A stretch of DNA of 64,000 nt. Source: Enterobacter vonholyi (GTDB lineage Bacteria > Pseudomonadota > Gammaproteobacteria > Enterobacterales > Enterobacteriaceae). The notes under the pieces are model-generated. The model saw nothing but the letters and a program-made list of their open reading frames with translations. It searched no databases and was not told the DNA's origin. The first letter of the stretch is position 1. Each line of letters starts with the position of its first letter. Made by a program: the position numbers and the translations under genes. Where the stretch lies: contig NZ_VTUC01000002.1 of NCBI RefSeq assembly GCF_008364555.1, positions 62,001-126,000 on the forward strand, read 5' to 3'. Of this stretch, positions 17,890-28,026 are shown one piece after another.

Positions 17890-19266
17890 ATGAACAATCA
17901 GCTGCCGGCAAACTTTTTATGGGGCAACTCGGTATCGAGCATGCAGACGGAAGGAGCCTGGAACGAGGGCGGGAAAGGGATGTCGGTGTACGACATTCGT
18001 GAAGCCGGGGAGAATGTCTCCGACTGGAAAGTGGCGACCGACTCCTATCACCGCTACCGGGAAGATTTCGATCTGATGCAGGATCTGGGGATGAACTGCT
18101 ACCGCTTCCAGATCTCATGGAGCCGCGTCTGCCCGCTGGGTGACGGCCCGTTCAACGACGAAGGCATCGCGTTTTACGACCGCTTTATCGACGATCTCAT
18201 CGCCCGCGGCATCGAGCCGATGATCTGCCTGTACCACTTCGATATGCCGCTGGCGCTGGCGCAGGAGTACAACGGCTTTAACGACCGCCGCGTGATGGAC
18301 GCCTTTATCCGCTACGGCAAAAAGATGATCGACTGCTATGGCGATCGCGTGAAGTACTGGCTGACCTTCAACGAGCAGAACATCTTCCATATGCCGGAAG
18401 CGTTTCGCATTTCTGGCTACATGAAAGGCGAGAAAACCCTGCGCGAGCTGTACGAGCTGCAGCACCACACCATGGTGGCGCACATGTCGCTGACCGAATA
18501 CCTGCACCAGACCAAACCGGGCCAGCTGATGGGCGGCATGCTGGCGCACCAGCTGATCTATCCGGCCACCTGCAAACCGCGCGATATTTTCTGCGCCCAG
18601 CAGTATGACGAATTTCTTAACCAGAACCTGCTGCGCGTCTTTGCCGGGCAGGGCTACAGCCCGGCGGTGATGGCGGTGGTGGAGCAGGAGGGCTTCGGCG
18701 ATATCTACCGCGCTGAAGATTTAGCGCTGCTGGCGCGCACCAAAAACGACTATATGGCCTTCAGCTACTACGCCAGTAAAACGCTGGACAGCGATGCGAT
18801 CCCGGAAGGCACGCCCGTGAACTATTACCTGCTGCACGGCGAGAAAAACAATCCGTACCTGAAAGCCACCGAGTGGAACTGGCAGATCGACCCGCTCGGT
18901 TTTCGCACCATCATTACCCGCTATTACAACGACTGGCGCCTGCCGGTGTTCCCGATCGAAAACGGCATCGGGGTGATTGAGTCCTGGGACGGCGTGAACC
19001 CGATTGAGGACACCTACCGCATTGACTACCACCGGGCGCATATCAATGCCATGAAAGAGGCGATGTTCGAAGACGGAGCAGAAGTTATCGGCTACCTCGG
19101 CTGGGGGTTAATCGACATTCTCAGCTCCCAGGGCGACATGCGTAAGCGCTACGGCGTGGTCTATGTCAACCGTGAAAACCACGACCTGAAAGACCTGAAG
19201 CGCGTGCCGAAGAAGAGCTACGCGTGGTTAAAACAGGTTATCCATACCAACGGACGCGAGATGTAA
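17890..19266 (+). CDS. GH1 6-phospho-beta-glucosidase
   Basis: A 458-residue cytoplasmic glycosidase of family GH1 that should hydrolyse 6-phospho-beta-glucosides made by PTS uptake. The acid/base Glu is in LTFNEQN (about residue 160) and the nucleophile Glu is in PIENGIG (about residue 357). The C-terminal SSQGDMRKRYGVVYV carries the Ser/Lys/Tyr cluster that binds the 6-phosphate in phospho-beta-glucosidases. The N-terminal FLWGNSVSSMQTEGAW block is the GH1 signature. The ATG at 17890 follows GGGAGAG. It is the first gene of an operon with a PTS IIC and a GntR regulator, preceded by twin operators. The exact beta-glucoside is not known. Confidence 0.92.
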   Translation: MNNQLPANFLWGNSVSSMQTEGAWNEGGKGMSVYDIREAGENVSDWKVATDSYHRYREDFDLMQDLGMNCYRFQISWSRVCPLGDGPFNDEGIAFYDRFIDDLIARGIEPMICLYHFDMPLALAQEYNGFNDRRVMDAFIRYGKKMIDCYGDRVKYWLTFNEQNIFHMPEAFRISGYMKGEKTLRELYELQHHTMVAHMSLTEYLHQTKPGQLMGGMLAHQLIYPATCKPRDIFCAQQYDEFLNQNLLRVFAGQGYSPAVMAVVEQEGFGDIYRAEDLALLARTKNDYMAFSYYASKTLDSDAIPEGTPVNYYLLHGEKNNPYLKATEWNWQIDPLGFRTIITRYYNDWRLPVFPIENGIGVIESWDGVNPIEDTYRIDYHRAHINAMKEAMFEDGAEVIGYLGWGLIDILSSQGDMRKRYGVVYVNRENHDLKDLKRVPKKSYAWLKQVIHTNGREM

Positions 19267-19317
19267 GCCGTACGCTGCCGGGCCGTTTTTGTGACTGATT
19301 GATGGGAAATATCCGCT

Positions 19318-20640
19318 ATGTCTGAAACAAAAATAACACCGCACATGCAGTCTTTTGTCGATAAATTTGTAGAGTTCTCGGCGCGCCTGGCAAACCAGGT
19401 GCACCTTCGCTCCCTGCGCGACGCCTTCGCCACGGTGATGCCCATTTTCATCCTCGCCGGTCTGGCGGTGCTGGTGAACAACGTGGTGTTTCCGTGGATT
19501 TTTCACGGCGACACGCTCGCGCAGTTTAAGGTGTGGGGCGAGGCGATTATCAACGGCACGTTGAACATCGCCGCGCTGCTGCTAGCCCCGATGATTGCCT
19601 GGTCGCTGGCGCGCAACAAAGATTTCGACAATCCGGTCTCGGCAGTGGTTATCGCCGTCAGCAGTTTTATCATCATGATGCCGATGCGCTTACAGGTTAC
19701 GCCCGTTGGCAGCGACGCTGCGGTGAACGTCACGCAGGTGCTGACGTTCGCCAATATCGGCTCAACCGGCATTTTCGCCGGGGTGCTGATTGGGCTGCTC
19801 TCAACGGAAGTGTTTATCGCTATTTCGCGCCTGAAGGCGCTGCACATATCGCTCGGGGAAAATGTGCCCCCGGCGGTGAGCAAATCCTTTACCGCGCTGA
19901 TCCCGACGATCCTCACGCTCTCCTTGTTCGCGGTGCTGGCGGCGATACTGGCAAACGTGCTGCATACGGACCTGATCCATCTCATTACGACCTTTATCCA
20001 GCAGCCGCTGCGGCTGATCAACACCAGCCTGCCGGGGACGATTTTTATCTACAGTTTCGGTAACTTCCTGTTCACCCTCGGTATTCATCAATCTGTCGTT
20101 AACAGTGTGGTGCTGGAGCCGTTCCTGCTGATCAACACCAACGAGAACATGCTGGCCTTCGCCAACGGCCAGCCGATCCCGCATATCATCAACAACATCT
20201 TCGTGCCGACCTTTGGCATGGTGGGCGGTACGGGCAGCACCATCTCGCTGCTGATTGCCATCTTTATCTTCTCCCGACAAAAGTCGGCGAAGCAGGTGGC
20301 GCGTCTGTCGCTGGCGCCGGGCCTGTTTAACATCAACGAACCGGTGATTTTTGGCCTGCCGATTGTGTTTAACCTGCCGCTGATGATCCCGTTTGTGCTG
20401 CTGCCCGCCATCGGCATTTACTTCGCCTGGCTCTGTACCACGCTGGGGTTAATGTCGCGCTGCGTGGTGATGATCCCGTGGACTACGCCGCCAATTCTCA
20501 GCGCCTGGCTGGCGACGGCGGGGGACTGGCGCGCGGTGGTGGTGCAGTTGGCAATCATTGTATTTGGTGTATTCTTCTACCTGCCTTTCCTCAAGATTGC
20601 CGAGAGAGTGGCGTTGAAAAACAACGGGATAGAAAACTAA
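19318..20640 (+). CDS. PTS IIC component, lactose/cellobiose family
   Basis: A 440-residue inner-membrane sugar channel of the Lac/CelB PTS family, with about eight to ten membrane segments. Typical features are LRDAFATVMPIFILAGL near residue 38, FTLGIHQSVVNSV near residue 250 and the substrate-binding loop LAPGLFNINEPVIFGLPIV near residue 335 with the conserved NEP. It imports and phosphorylates a beta-glucoside only together with IIA and IIB, and neither is encoded here, so it must borrow them from another locus. It starts 51 bases after the GH1 gene and is followed after 15 bases by the regulator. Confidence 0.92.
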   Translation: MSETKITPHMQSFVDKFVEFSARLANQVHLRSLRDAFATVMPIFILAGLAVLVNNVVFPWIFHGDTLAQFKVWGEAIINGTLNIAALLLAPMIAWSLARNKDFDNPVSAVVIAVSSFIIMMPMRLQVTPVGSDAAVNVTQVLTFANIGSTGIFAGVLIGLLSTEVFIAISRLKALHISLGENVPPAVSKSFTALIPTILTLSLFAVLAAILANVLHTDLIHLITTFIQQPLRLINTSLPGTIFIYSFGNFLFTLGIHQSVVNSVVLEPFLLINTNENMLAFANGQPIPHIINNIFVPTFGMVGGTGSTISLLIAIFIFSRQKSAKQVARLSLAPGLFNINEPVIFGLPIVFNLPLMIPFVLLPAIGIYFAWLCTTLGLMSRCVVMIPWTTPPILSAWLATAGDWRAVVVQLAIIVFGVFFYLPFLKIAERVALKNNGIEN

Positions 20641-20655
20641 CTGAAAGGAAGGACG

Positions 20656-21372
20656 ATGGCGGCGAAGTACATCACCATAGCGCGGGAAATCAAGAAACGC
20701 ATTATCAGCCAGCAGTACGCCGCCCATGAACCGCTCCCGGACCAGTTTGCGCTGGCGGCGGAGTTCAGCACCAGCCGGATGACCATTCAGCAGGCGATGC
20801 GCCAGCTGATCGTCGAAGGTCTGGTCTATACCCGTCAGGGCCAGGGCACGTTTATCCGCAAAAACTTCCTCCAGCTCTCGCAGTGGGATCTCTCCGGCAG
20901 CGACTACTTCGGCGCGACTAAAACCTGGGAACACCTGGGCAAGGTAACCAGCCAGGTGGTGCATTTTGAGCTGCGCTTCCCGAACGAGAAAGAGCAGGCG
21001 TCGCTGATGATCAATGCCGATGCGCCGATCTATGACTTCATTCGCCTGCGTTTGCTGAACGGTGAACCTATGTCGCTGGATTCCACGGTAATGCCGGTGA
21101 ATCTGGTGCCGGGCCTGACGAAAAACCATCTTGAAGGTTCAGTGTTCCAGTACGTGCAGGAGACGCTGGGGCTGAAAATTATGGGGTCGTATCGGGTGGT
21201 GCGGGCGCTTAAGCCCAGCGCGCTGGACAGGGAGCATCTGGTCTGCGAGGAAACCGATCCGGTTCTGGAGGTGGAGCAGGTCATTTATCTGGAAGATGGC
21301 ACAGCGCTGGAGTATGCCCACTGTCACTATCGGTACGACCACGGCGGGATTGTGATCGTGAATAACGGGTAA
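20656..21372 (+). CDS. GntR-family (HutC subfamily) regulator
   Basis: A 238-residue repressor with an N-terminal winged helix (about residues 5-70; DQFALAAEFSTSRMTIQQAM is the recognition part) and a C-terminal UTRA effector domain (about 95-235, ending HCHYRYDHGGIVIVNNG). HutC-type proteins bind palindromes as dimers and release them on binding a sugar phosphate. The natural target is the twin ATGACTAGTCAT dyad before the GH1 gene, which would also make the regulator autoregulated because it is the third gene of that operon. AAGGAAGG precedes the ATG. A bidirectional terminator follows at once. Confidence 0.9.
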   Translation: MAAKYITIAREIKKRIISQQYAAHEPLPDQFALAAEFSTSRMTIQQAMRQLIVEGLVYTRQGQGTFIRKNFLQLSQWDLSGSDYFGATKTWEHLGKVTSQVVHFELRFPNEKEQASLMINADAPIYDFIRLRLLNGEPMSLDSTVMPVNLVPGLTKNHLEGSVFQYVQETLGLKIMGSYRVVRALKPSALDREHLVCEETDPVLEVEQVIYLEDGTALEYAHCHYRYDHGGIVIVNNG

Positions 21373-21402
21373 AAAAAAGCGGGCAACGAGGCCCGCTTTT
21401 TT
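21371..21402. terminator. Bidirectional terminator between gntR and ldtB
   Basis: Arms AAAAGCGGGC and GCCCGCTTTT around AACGAG, with an A run on the left and T run on the right, serve both converging genes. Confidence 0.9.
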
Positions 21403-21414
21403 AATGCTTCTCTA

Positions 21415-22335
21415 TCAGTTCAAACGCACCGGCATACCGGAGCGGTTCTGCACGGCCTGGTCAACAATCGCCGTTTCTACGTCAGGCTGAGAAGTCACCG
21501 CCTGTACCGCGCTGTTCAGCGTAACAGGGACGACTTCGTTGTTGTTGATCTGGTCTTCGCTGGTGGACAGCGGGTTGTGCACTTCGATGTAGCGGCTGCC
21601 GTCTGGCTCAGAGGTCGCTTTCACCGGTTCGTTGATGAACTGCACGCGCGTACCGACCGGCACGTTTTCGAACAGGAATTTAATGTCATCGTTACGCAGG
21701 CGCACGCAGCCGTGGCTCACGCGCAGGCCGATACCGAAGTTGGCGTTAGTACCGTGGATAGCGTACAGGCGACCAATGTACAGAGCATACAGACCCATCG
21801 GGTTATCCGGGCCTGCCGGTACTACGGCTGGCAGCGGTTCGCCCGCAGCGATGTATTCCGCGTGCATTTTGGCAGTCGGCGTCCAGGTCGGGCCCGCTTT
21901 CTTACGCTCGACTTTCGTGGTCCAGTTCATCGGGGTATCTTTACCCAGCTGGCCGATACCGATTGGCAGCACGATAACGGTGTTGGTGCCTTTCGGGTAG
22001 TAATACAGACGCATTTCGGCGCTGTTAATCACGATACCTTCATGAACGGTATCCGGCAGGATCAGCTGCTGAGGAATATTCAGCACGGTACCCGCTTTTG
22101 GCAGATACGGGTCAACGCCCGGGTTTGCTTCCAGCATGTTAGACAGGCCCAACTGGTACTGCGCAGCGAAATACTCCAGCGGCTGAGAGTTACCTTCTGG
22201 TACCGTCACAACCTGGTTCTGGCCTACCAGACGGCTACCGTCTGTTGGCAGGGGATACGTCACCGCAGACGCGGTCTTACAAAAACCTACTACGGCTAAC
22301 GCCGCCGCAAAAAGCGTTGTTAATTTCATGTTCAT
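21415..22335 (-). CDS. ldtB: LdtB (YbiS), L,D-transpeptidase
   Basis: A 306-residue periplasmic enzyme that attaches Braun lipoprotein to peptidoglycan. A signal peptide ([19 protein letters not shown]) is followed by a LysM-like segment (about 45-95) and the YkuD catalytic domain (about 100-235). The catalytic Cys lies in SHGCVRLR near residue 207, with the upstream AIHGTN block near 188. The sequence matches E. coli YbiS strongly across the catalytic domain and differs mostly in the C-terminal tail. The start MNMKL is conserved. It is convergent with the GntR gene and divergent from ybiT. Confidence 0.96.
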   Translation of the reverse strand: MNMKLTTLFAAALAVVGFCKTASAVTYPLPTDGSRLVGQNQVVTVPEGNSQPLEYFAAQYQLGLSNMLEANPGVDPYLPKAGTVLNIPQQLILPDTVHEGIVINSAEMRLYYYPKGTNTVIVLPIGIGQLGKDTPMNWTTKVERKKAGPTWTPTAKMHAEYIAAGEPLPAVVPAGPDNPMGLYALYIGRLYAIHGTNANFGIGLRVSHGCVRLRNDDIKFLFENVPVGTRVQFINEPVKATSEPDGSRYIEVHNPLSTSEDQINNNEVVPVTLNSAVQAVTSQPDVETAIVDQAVQNRSGMPVRLN

Positions 22336-22557
22336 GTTGTGCGAGGTATCTAAGCCATTCTGGCGATGAGTTGATAAGTCTGAATCTGTGATGGGAGCGC
22401 ATTATATGTGCATTCCCGCTAACAGGGAATTCAGATGTGTACGAAATCACATTTTTTTCGATTTTGTTAAAGTTTAGTGGATTGCCGCAACACGGGATCT
22501 CAATTCGGAATTGTGGCATAATGCCGTGTTTATCACACTTTTCGCAGGAATCTCCCC

Positions 22558-24153
22558 GTGTTAGTTACCAGCAACGTCACTATGCAGTTTGGCAGTAAGC
22601 CGCTGTTCGAAAACATTTCCGTCAAATTTGGCGGCGGCAACCGTTACGGCCTGATTGGTGCCAACGGTAGCGGAAAATCCACCTTTATGAAGATCCTCGG
22701 CGGCGATCTGGAGCCGACCCTCGGCAACGTCTCGCTCGACCCTAACGAGCGTATCGGTAAGCTGCGTCAGGATCAGTTCGCCTTCGAAGAGTTCACCGTG
22801 CTCGACACCGTGATCATGGGGCACGCGGAGCTGTGGGAAGTGAAGCAGGAGCGCGATCGCATCTACGCGCTGGCCGAAATGAGCGAAGAAGATGGCTATA
22901 AGGTGGCCGATCTGGAAACGCAGTACGGCGAGATGGACGGTTATTCTGCGGAAGCGCGTGCGGGCGAGCTGCTGCTGGGCGTGGGGATCCCCGTTGAACA
23001 ACATTACGGCCCGATGAGCGAAGTCGCGCCAGGCTGGAAGCTGCGTGTGCTGCTGGCACAGGCGCTGTTCTCTAACCCGGACATCCTGCTGCTCGACGAA
23101 CCGACGAACAACCTGGACATCGACACCATCCGCTGGCTGGAGCAGACGCTGAACGATCGCGACAGCACCATGATCATCATCTCGCACGACCGTCACTTCC
23201 TGAATATGGTCTGTACGCACATGGCGGATCTCGACTACGGCGAGCTGCGCGTCTATCCGGGCAACTACGACGAGTACATGACGGCGGCCACCCAGGCGCG
23301 TGAACGTCTGCTGGCGGACAACGCCAAAAAGAAAGCGCAGATTGCCGACCTGCAGTCCTTCGTCAGCCGCTTCAGCGCTAACGCCTCTAAATCGCGTCAG
23401 GCAACCTCGCGTGCGCGTCAGATTGATAAAATCAAGCTGGAAGAGGTTAAAGCCTCCAGCCGTCAGAACCCGTTCATCCGCTTCGAGCAGGACAAGAAGC
23501 TGTTCCGTAACGCGCTGGAAGTGGAAGCTCTTACCAAAGGCTTCGATGAAGGCCCGCTGTTTAAAAACTTCAACCTGCTGCTGGAAGTGGGCGAGAAGAT
23601 TGCCATTCTGGGCGCCAACGGCGTGGGTAAGTCCACCATGCTGAAAACCCTGGTCGGCGAACTGCAGCCGGACAACGGCACCGTGAAATGGTCCGAAAAC
23701 GCGCAGATTGGTTACTACGCGCAGGACCATGAATATGAGTTCGAGAATGACCTGACCGTCTTCGACTGGATGAGCCAGTGGAAGCAGGAAGGCGACGACG
23801 AGCAGGCGGTACGCAGCATTCTGGGTCGTCTGCTGTTCAGCCAGGACGACATCAAGAAGCCGGCTAAAGTGCTTTCCGGTGGCGAGAAGGGACGCATGCT
23901 GTTCGGCAAGCTGATGATGGAAAAACCAAACATCCTGGTGATGGACGAACCGACTAACCACCTGGATATGGAATCGATCGAATCCCTGAACATGGCGCTT
24001 GAGATGTATCAGGGCACCCTGATCTTCGTCTCTCACGACCGTGAGTTCGTCAGCTCGCTGGCGACCCGCGTGATCGAAATTACGCCAGAGCGCGTGGTGG
24101 ACTTCACCGGTAACTACGAAGATTACCTGCGCAGCAAAGGTATCGAGAACTAA
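22558..24153 (+). CDS. ybiT: YbiT, ABC-F ribosome-associated ATPase
   Basis: A 531-residue soluble ABC-F protein with two ATPase domains and no membrane part. Walker A motifs are GANGSGKST (about residue 35) and GANGVGKST (about residue 355). Walker B motifs are [11 protein letters not shown] (about 180) and [11 protein letters not shown] (about 465), with signature motifs in between. ABC-F proteins act on the ribosome as translation factors; YbiT's exact role is not settled. The start is a GTG at 22558 (E. coli also begins MLVTS), preceded by CGCAGGAATCTCC. The sequence follows E. coli YbiT nearly throughout. Confidence 0.96.
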   Translation: MLVTSNVTMQFGSKPLFENISVKFGGGNRYGLIGANGSGKSTFMKILGGDLEPTLGNVSLDPNERIGKLRQDQFAFEEFTVLDTVIMGHAELWEVKQERDRIYALAEMSEEDGYKVADLETQYGEMDGYSAEARAGELLLGVGIPVEQHYGPMSEVAPGWKLRVLLAQALFSNPDILLLDEPTNNLDIDTIRWLEQTLNDRDSTMIIISHDRHFLNMVCTHMADLDYGELRVYPGNYDEYMTAATQARERLLADNAKKKAQIADLQSFVSRFSANASKSRQATSRARQIDKIKLEEVKASSRQNPFIRFEQDKKLFRNALEVEALTKGFDEGPLFKNFNLLLEVGEKIAILGANGVGKSTMLKTLVGELQPDNGTVKWSENAQIGYYAQDHEYEFENDLTVFDWMSQWKQEGDDEQAVRSILGRLLFSQDDIKKPAKVLSGGEKGRMLFGKLMMEKPNILVMDEPTNHLDMESIESLNMALEMYQGTLIFVSHDREFVSSLATRVIEITPERVVDFTGNYEDYLRSKGIEN

Positions 24154-24157
24154 AAAC

Positions 24158-24190
24158 GCCGGGTGGCGGCTTCACCTTACCCGGCCTACG
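24158..24190. repeat. REP-like palindromic repeat
   Basis: GCCGGGTGGCGGCT, a short spacer, then TTACCCGGCCTACG. A second copy lies at 44327. It is placed between the ends of ybiT and the GH31 gene. Confidence 0.85.
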
Positions 24191-24197
24191 TTCTATC

Positions 24198-24233
24198 CCC
24201 TCTCCCTGTGGGAGAGGGTTAGGGTGAGGGCAT
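24198..24233 (+). repeat. Dispersed 36-base palindromic repeat, copy 1
   Basis: CCCTCTCCC and GGGAGAGGG arms are followed by GGGTGAGGGCAT. Four further copies are at 31631, 35841 (minus), 49617 and 53248. It lies between the convergent ends of ybiT and the GH31 gene. Confidence 0.85.
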
Positions 24234-24242
24234 CCGCCCGCA

Positions 24243-26606
24243 CTATACCACCCACTCGCTCCCTTCAGTCCCGTTCACCAGCAGTTTGCGTTTCCCCCCC
24301 GCCGGTAACGACACTTTCAGCGCTTTCCACGCTGGACGATAATCCCCGCGCGCGTTCACCCTCAGGTTGATGGTTGCGCTGTCGCACACCATCTCCCATT
24401 CCACCCACAGCGCATTGCCGTTCTGGTAGCCCCAGCTTTCACCGTCGTCTTCAAACAGCAGCCCCGAGCTTGTGCCGACGCCTTTAATCGGGAACAGCTT
24501 AAGCTCGCGGGTCGTATCTTTTTCGGCACTCACATGCGTGATGCGCTCGCTCAGCGGCAAACCGGCCCCGGCGCGCACCAGCAGCGGCAGTTTTTCCAGC
24601 GGCGCATCGAGAACGATGGATTGTCCGCCCGCATACCACGCGTGGGTGTAAAAATCGTACCAGCCCGTTTCGTTATCCGGCAGCCAGACCCTGCGCTCGC
24701 GCTGCCCGGCTTCGACGACGCTGGCGACCAGCAGGTCGCGACCCAGCAGGAAGTCGTCGCACTCTTCGAAAGTCTGCGCGTCGCGCTCGTGGTCGAGGAA
24801 GGTCGGGCGCAGCATCGGCTCGTCGTCGGCGTGCGCCTGCCAGAGCAGGGTGTAGAGATACGGCAGCAGGCGGTAGCGCAGCTCAATCGCGCCGCGAATG
24901 GCAGGCGTGACGCCCGGATACATCCACGGTTCGTTGACGGTGTGGTCATCGTTCCACGAGTGAATGGTAAAGCGCGGGTGCATCACGCCGTTCTGCACCC
25001 AGCGCACGAACAGCTCGGCGTCCGGCTTGTCGCCGGAGAAACCGCCGACGTCGTGGCCGACGTTGAACAGCCCGGACAGGCTCATGCCCAGCCCCATGCG
25101 GATGTTATAGCGCAGCGTGTCCCAGCTGGTGCGGTTGTCGCCGCTCCAGGTCTGAACGTAGCGCTGCATCCCGGCGCATCCGGAGCGGGAGATGAGGTAA
25201 GGGCGTTTTTCTGGCGCAAAGCGCTGCTGCGCTTCCAGCGAGGCGCGCATCATCAGCAGCGGCATGACCGGGCGAATATGCTTGATGGCGATCTCCTTGC
25301 CGAAGCCAAAGCAGCGGGCTTCTCCGTCCCACACTTCGTACTCGTTGTTGTCGTTCCAGGTAGAGTCGATGCCCATCTCCAGCAGCTGCGTGGTGACGCC
25401 GTTCTGCCACCACTGCACCGTCTGCGGGTTGGTAAAGTCGAGGTGCGAGCCTTCGTCATCCCAGAAGCTGGAGCGTTCGGGTGCATCGGTTTCCGAATCG
25501 CGAATGAACAGGCCGCTCTCCGCCACTTCGTTGTAGCGCGGATGGTCCTGCAGCAGGCACGGCTTGATGTTAGCCGCAAGCTTCAGTCCCGCGTCGTGGA
25601 ACGCCTGGCTCATTACCTTCGGCTGCGGCACCTTGCCGTAGTTCCAGTTGAAGACGTAGCGCTTGCCGTTGATGGAGGTATAGCCGGAGGAGAGCTGGAA
25701 CGAGTCGCACGGAATGGCGTGTTCTTCGCACAGGCGGATGAAGTTCATCAGCTGGTTTTGCGCGTCCGGCGCGTCGGTATAGTGCATGGTCGAACCGCTG
25801 TAGCCCAGGCTCCATTTCGGTCCGAACAGCGTTTTCCCGGTGAGGCGAACAAAGGCTTTGGTAACGTCCAGCACGCGTTTGCCGGTAAAGATGTAGTAGT
25901 CGATATCGCCCGCTTCCGCCTGCCAGCGGCGATAGGCAGTATGGTAGTTGTCGATCTCGTTGCCCAAATCCAGCCAGCAGCTGCTCAGGTTGTCGTAGAA
26001 CAGGCCGTAGCTCACGTCGTCGCGGCGGGCGATGGTGAACGGGATGTGCTTGTAGAGCGGGTCGGTGCTGGCCGCGTTGTACCCCATTGCGTCGAGGTTG
26101 CGCATCTCATAGCGCTTGCCGTTGCGCTGCAGATCGCCCGCTTTCTCGCCCAGGCCGTAGAAGCGCTCGTCCTTGCGGCGGCTCAGGTAGTGCGCCACGC
26201 CGTCGCCGTGGGCGTTCAGCAGGTAGGCGCTGGTGGGGCGGTCGTTGACCAGCGGCTGCCACTCGCCCGCGTCATTGCGATAGCGCCACTCCAGCCACAG
26301 CGGCTGGTGCACGGTGACGCGCAGCTGTTCGGTTGCCACGGTTAACGTGTCGTCCTGCTGCGTCAGCGTCCAGGTCGGGCAGGTGAAGCCGCTGATATCG
26401 TCACGACGGCGCCCTTCCCAGGAAACGTCTTGCTCCGGCGCGATGCTCCAGGTGCGGTCCAGCGCCAGCTCGCCCTTGCGTTTGATCAGCACGCGGAACA
26501 GGTTCTCTTCCAGCACATACAGGCACAGGCGGTGCTGGTTATCGACCAGCAGTTCCAGATGGTTTGCCGACTGCGTATCAACGGTCCAGTTTTTCAGGGT
26601 TTTCAT
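24243..26606 (-). CDS. GH31 alpha-glycosidase
   Basis: A 787-residue cytoplasmic glycosidase of family GH31 (alpha-glucosidase / alpha-xylosidase group). The family architecture is visible: N-terminal beta domain to about 220, (beta/alpha)8 barrel about 230-590, then C-terminal beta domains. The nucleophile Asp lies in STWNDNNEYEVWDG and the acid/base Asp in TWSGDNRTSWDTL. There is no signal peptide, so the substrate is imported intact, presumably by the MFS carrier encoded 17 bases upstream. I chose the ATG at 26606; a GTG five codons earlier is possible. It is unlike E. coli YicI or YihQ in the nucleophile motif. The precise substrate is unknown. Confidence 0.88.
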   Translation of the reverse strand: MKTLKNWTVDTQSANHLELLVDNQHRLCLYVLEENLFRVLIKRKGELALDRTWSIAPEQDVSWEGRRRDDISGFTCPTWTLTQQDDTLTVATEQLRVTVHQPLWLEWRYRNDAGEWQPLVNDRPTSAYLLNAHGDGVAHYLSRRKDERFYGLGEKAGDLQRNGKRYEMRNLDAMGYNAASTDPLYKHIPFTIARRDDVSYGLFYDNLSSCWLDLGNEIDNYHTAYRRWQAEAGDIDYYIFTGKRVLDVTKAFVRLTGKTLFGPKWSLGYSGSTMHYTDAPDAQNQLMNFIRLCEEHAIPCDSFQLSSGYTSINGKRYVFNWNYGKVPQPKVMSQAFHDAGLKLAANIKPCLLQDHPRYNEVAESGLFIRDSETDAPERSSFWDDEGSHLDFTNPQTVQWWQNGVTTQLLEMGIDSTWNDNNEYEVWDGEARCFGFGKEIAIKHIRPVMPLLMMRASLEAQQRFAPEKRPYLISRSGCAGMQRYVQTWSGDNRTSWDTLRYNIRMGLGMSLSGLFNVGHDVGGFSGDKPDAELFVRWVQNGVMHPRFTIHSWNDDHTVNEPWMYPGVTPAIRGAIELRYRLLPYLYTLLWQAHADDEPMLRPTFLDHERDAQTFEECDDFLLGRDLLVASVVEAGQRERRVWLPDNETGWYDFYTHAWYAGGQSIVLDAPLEKLPLLVRAGAGLPLSERITHVSAEKDTTRELKLFPIKGVGTSSGLLFEDDGESWGYQNGNALWVEWEMVCDSATINLRVNARGDYRPAWKALKVSLPAGGKRKLLVNGTEGSEWVV

Positions 26607-26623
26607 ATGCAATACATCCACTA

Positions 26624-27925
26624 TCAGGCGCGCTTGGCGCGACGTTCAGCAATAAATGCTACCAGGAAGACGGCGCCAATCAGGTCAAAGAAGCCCATGG
26701 CGATAAAGAGCGGGTTAAAGCCGATTTTGTCGGCGGTCACACCGATTAACAGGGAGAACAGGAAGCTGGCGATCCACGCCGCCGAGCCGCGCATGCCGTT
26801 GACGGTCGCCATCTGGCCTTTGTCGAACGACTCCACGACCAGGGCGCTCAGCATGCAGGAAATAATCTGGTGCCCGAAGCCGCCTATGGAGATCAGCACG
26901 ATGGTGATATACGGGTCGCGGGTAATGGCCACGATGGCCAGCGAGATCATCAGGAACGCGCCCGTCACGGAGCTGGCGACGACCGAGTTAACGCGTGAGC
27001 AGCCGAACATGCGGGTGTACAGACGCGTCAGGTAGCCGCTCGCCACGCTGCCGAGGTCAGCGGCGAGGAACGGCAGCCAGGCAAACATCGCAATCTGCTT
27101 CAGGTCCATGCCGTGCTCTTTGGCGAGGTACAGCGGTACCCAGAAGCTCAGCACCGCCCAGGCCGGTTCCGCCATAAAGGCGGGGATGGCGATACCGTAG
27201 AAGCGTTTGTTTTTTGAAACGGTTTTCAGCGCGGTCAGGAAGGGCAGCTTCACCGCAGGCGGTTCGTTGTCCTGCTTGATAAACGCCAGCTCGTCCTTGC
27301 TCAGATTCGGGTGCTGCTCCGGGTTGTGGTAGAACGCCCACCAGAGGATCACCCACAGCAGCGCCAGCACGCCGGTAAACATAAACGCGCCCTGCCAGCC
27401 AAACGAGGCGTGAGCAAAGTAGATGATAGGCGGAGCAAGCATCGCGCCGATGGAGAAGCCCACGCCCGCCCAGCCGGCGGCAACGGGTCGCTCTGATTTC
27501 GGGAACCATTCGCCGATGGTTTTGGCGTTCGCCGGGGTAGCGGCGGCCTCAGAGGCACCCATAAAGAAGCGCAGAATGGCCAGGTGCAGCCAGCTTCCGG
27601 CACCCGCGTGGAAAATACACATCAGAGCCCAGATCCCGGCGCAGACCATAAAGCCAATCTTCAGGCCAATGACGTCAATCAGCCAGCCGCACAGGGGCTG
27701 GAAAATGGTGTAGGCGATCTGGAAGGCTCCTACGATCCAGGAGTACTGCTCGGTGGTGATCCCGAGGCTCTCTTTCAGTTCCGGGGCGAGGATCCCGAGC
27801 GAGTTTCGGGTGATGTAGTTAACGGTAACGCCAAGTAAGAACAGCACCAGCACGTACCAGCGCAGGTTCTTGATGACGCGACGGGTTTTGCTTGTCGCAA
27901 CGGTGTTATTGATGTCCTGACTCAT
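26624..27925 (-). CDS. MFS transporter, anion:cation symporter (ExuT/GudP-like) family
   Basis: A 433-residue inner-membrane carrier with twelve membrane segments. NYITRNSLGILAPEL near residue 38 (the family block D/N-RxxLxxAxP) and GWFPKSERPVAAG-like sequence near residue 135 point to the anion:cation symporter family, which moves hexuronates, glucarate and similar organic acids. The ATG at 27925 follows GGAGAG; a GTG four codons earlier is less likely. It is the first gene of a two-gene operon with the GH31 enzyme and diverges from a LacI-type regulator. Pairing such a carrier with a GH31 enzyme suggests an uncommon, perhaps acidic, glycoside as substrate, which is inference. Confidence 0.88.
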   Translation of the reverse strand: MSQDINNTVATSKTRRVIKNLRWYVLVLFLLGVTVNYITRNSLGILAPELKESLGITTEQYSWIVGAFQIAYTIFQPLCGWLIDVIGLKIGFMVCAGIWALMCIFHAGAGSWLHLAILRFFMGASEAAATPANAKTIGEWFPKSERPVAAGWAGVGFSIGAMLAPPIIYFAHASFGWQGAFMFTGVLALLWVILWWAFYHNPEQHPNLSKDELAFIKQDNEPPAVKLPFLTALKTVSKNKRFYGIAIPAFMAEPAWAVLSFWVPLYLAKEHGMDLKQIAMFAWLPFLAADLGSVASGYLTRLYTRMFGCSRVNSVVASSVTGAFLMISLAIVAITRDPYITIVLISIGGFGHQIISCMLSALVVESFDKGQMATVNGMRGSAAWIASFLFSLLIGVTADKIGFNPLFIAMGFFDLIGAVFLVAFIAERRAKRA

Positions 27926-28026
27926 TTTACTCTCCACAAGACGGACGGTAAGGGGACGGAGGTTCAGGTGTCACACGGATTTTTATGACTTTGATTTTTA
28001 TCCGTTTAAAATTCTTTATCTGGTAT

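Noticed and set aside
22561..24036. A 491-codon minus-strand open frame
   Set aside because: It lies entirely antisense to ybiT and has no recognisable domain; long shadows are common in GC-rich genes.
24534..26345. A 603-codon plus-strand open frame
   Set aside because: It is antisense to the GH31 gene, low in complexity (many Val/Gln/Arg) and has no ribosome site.
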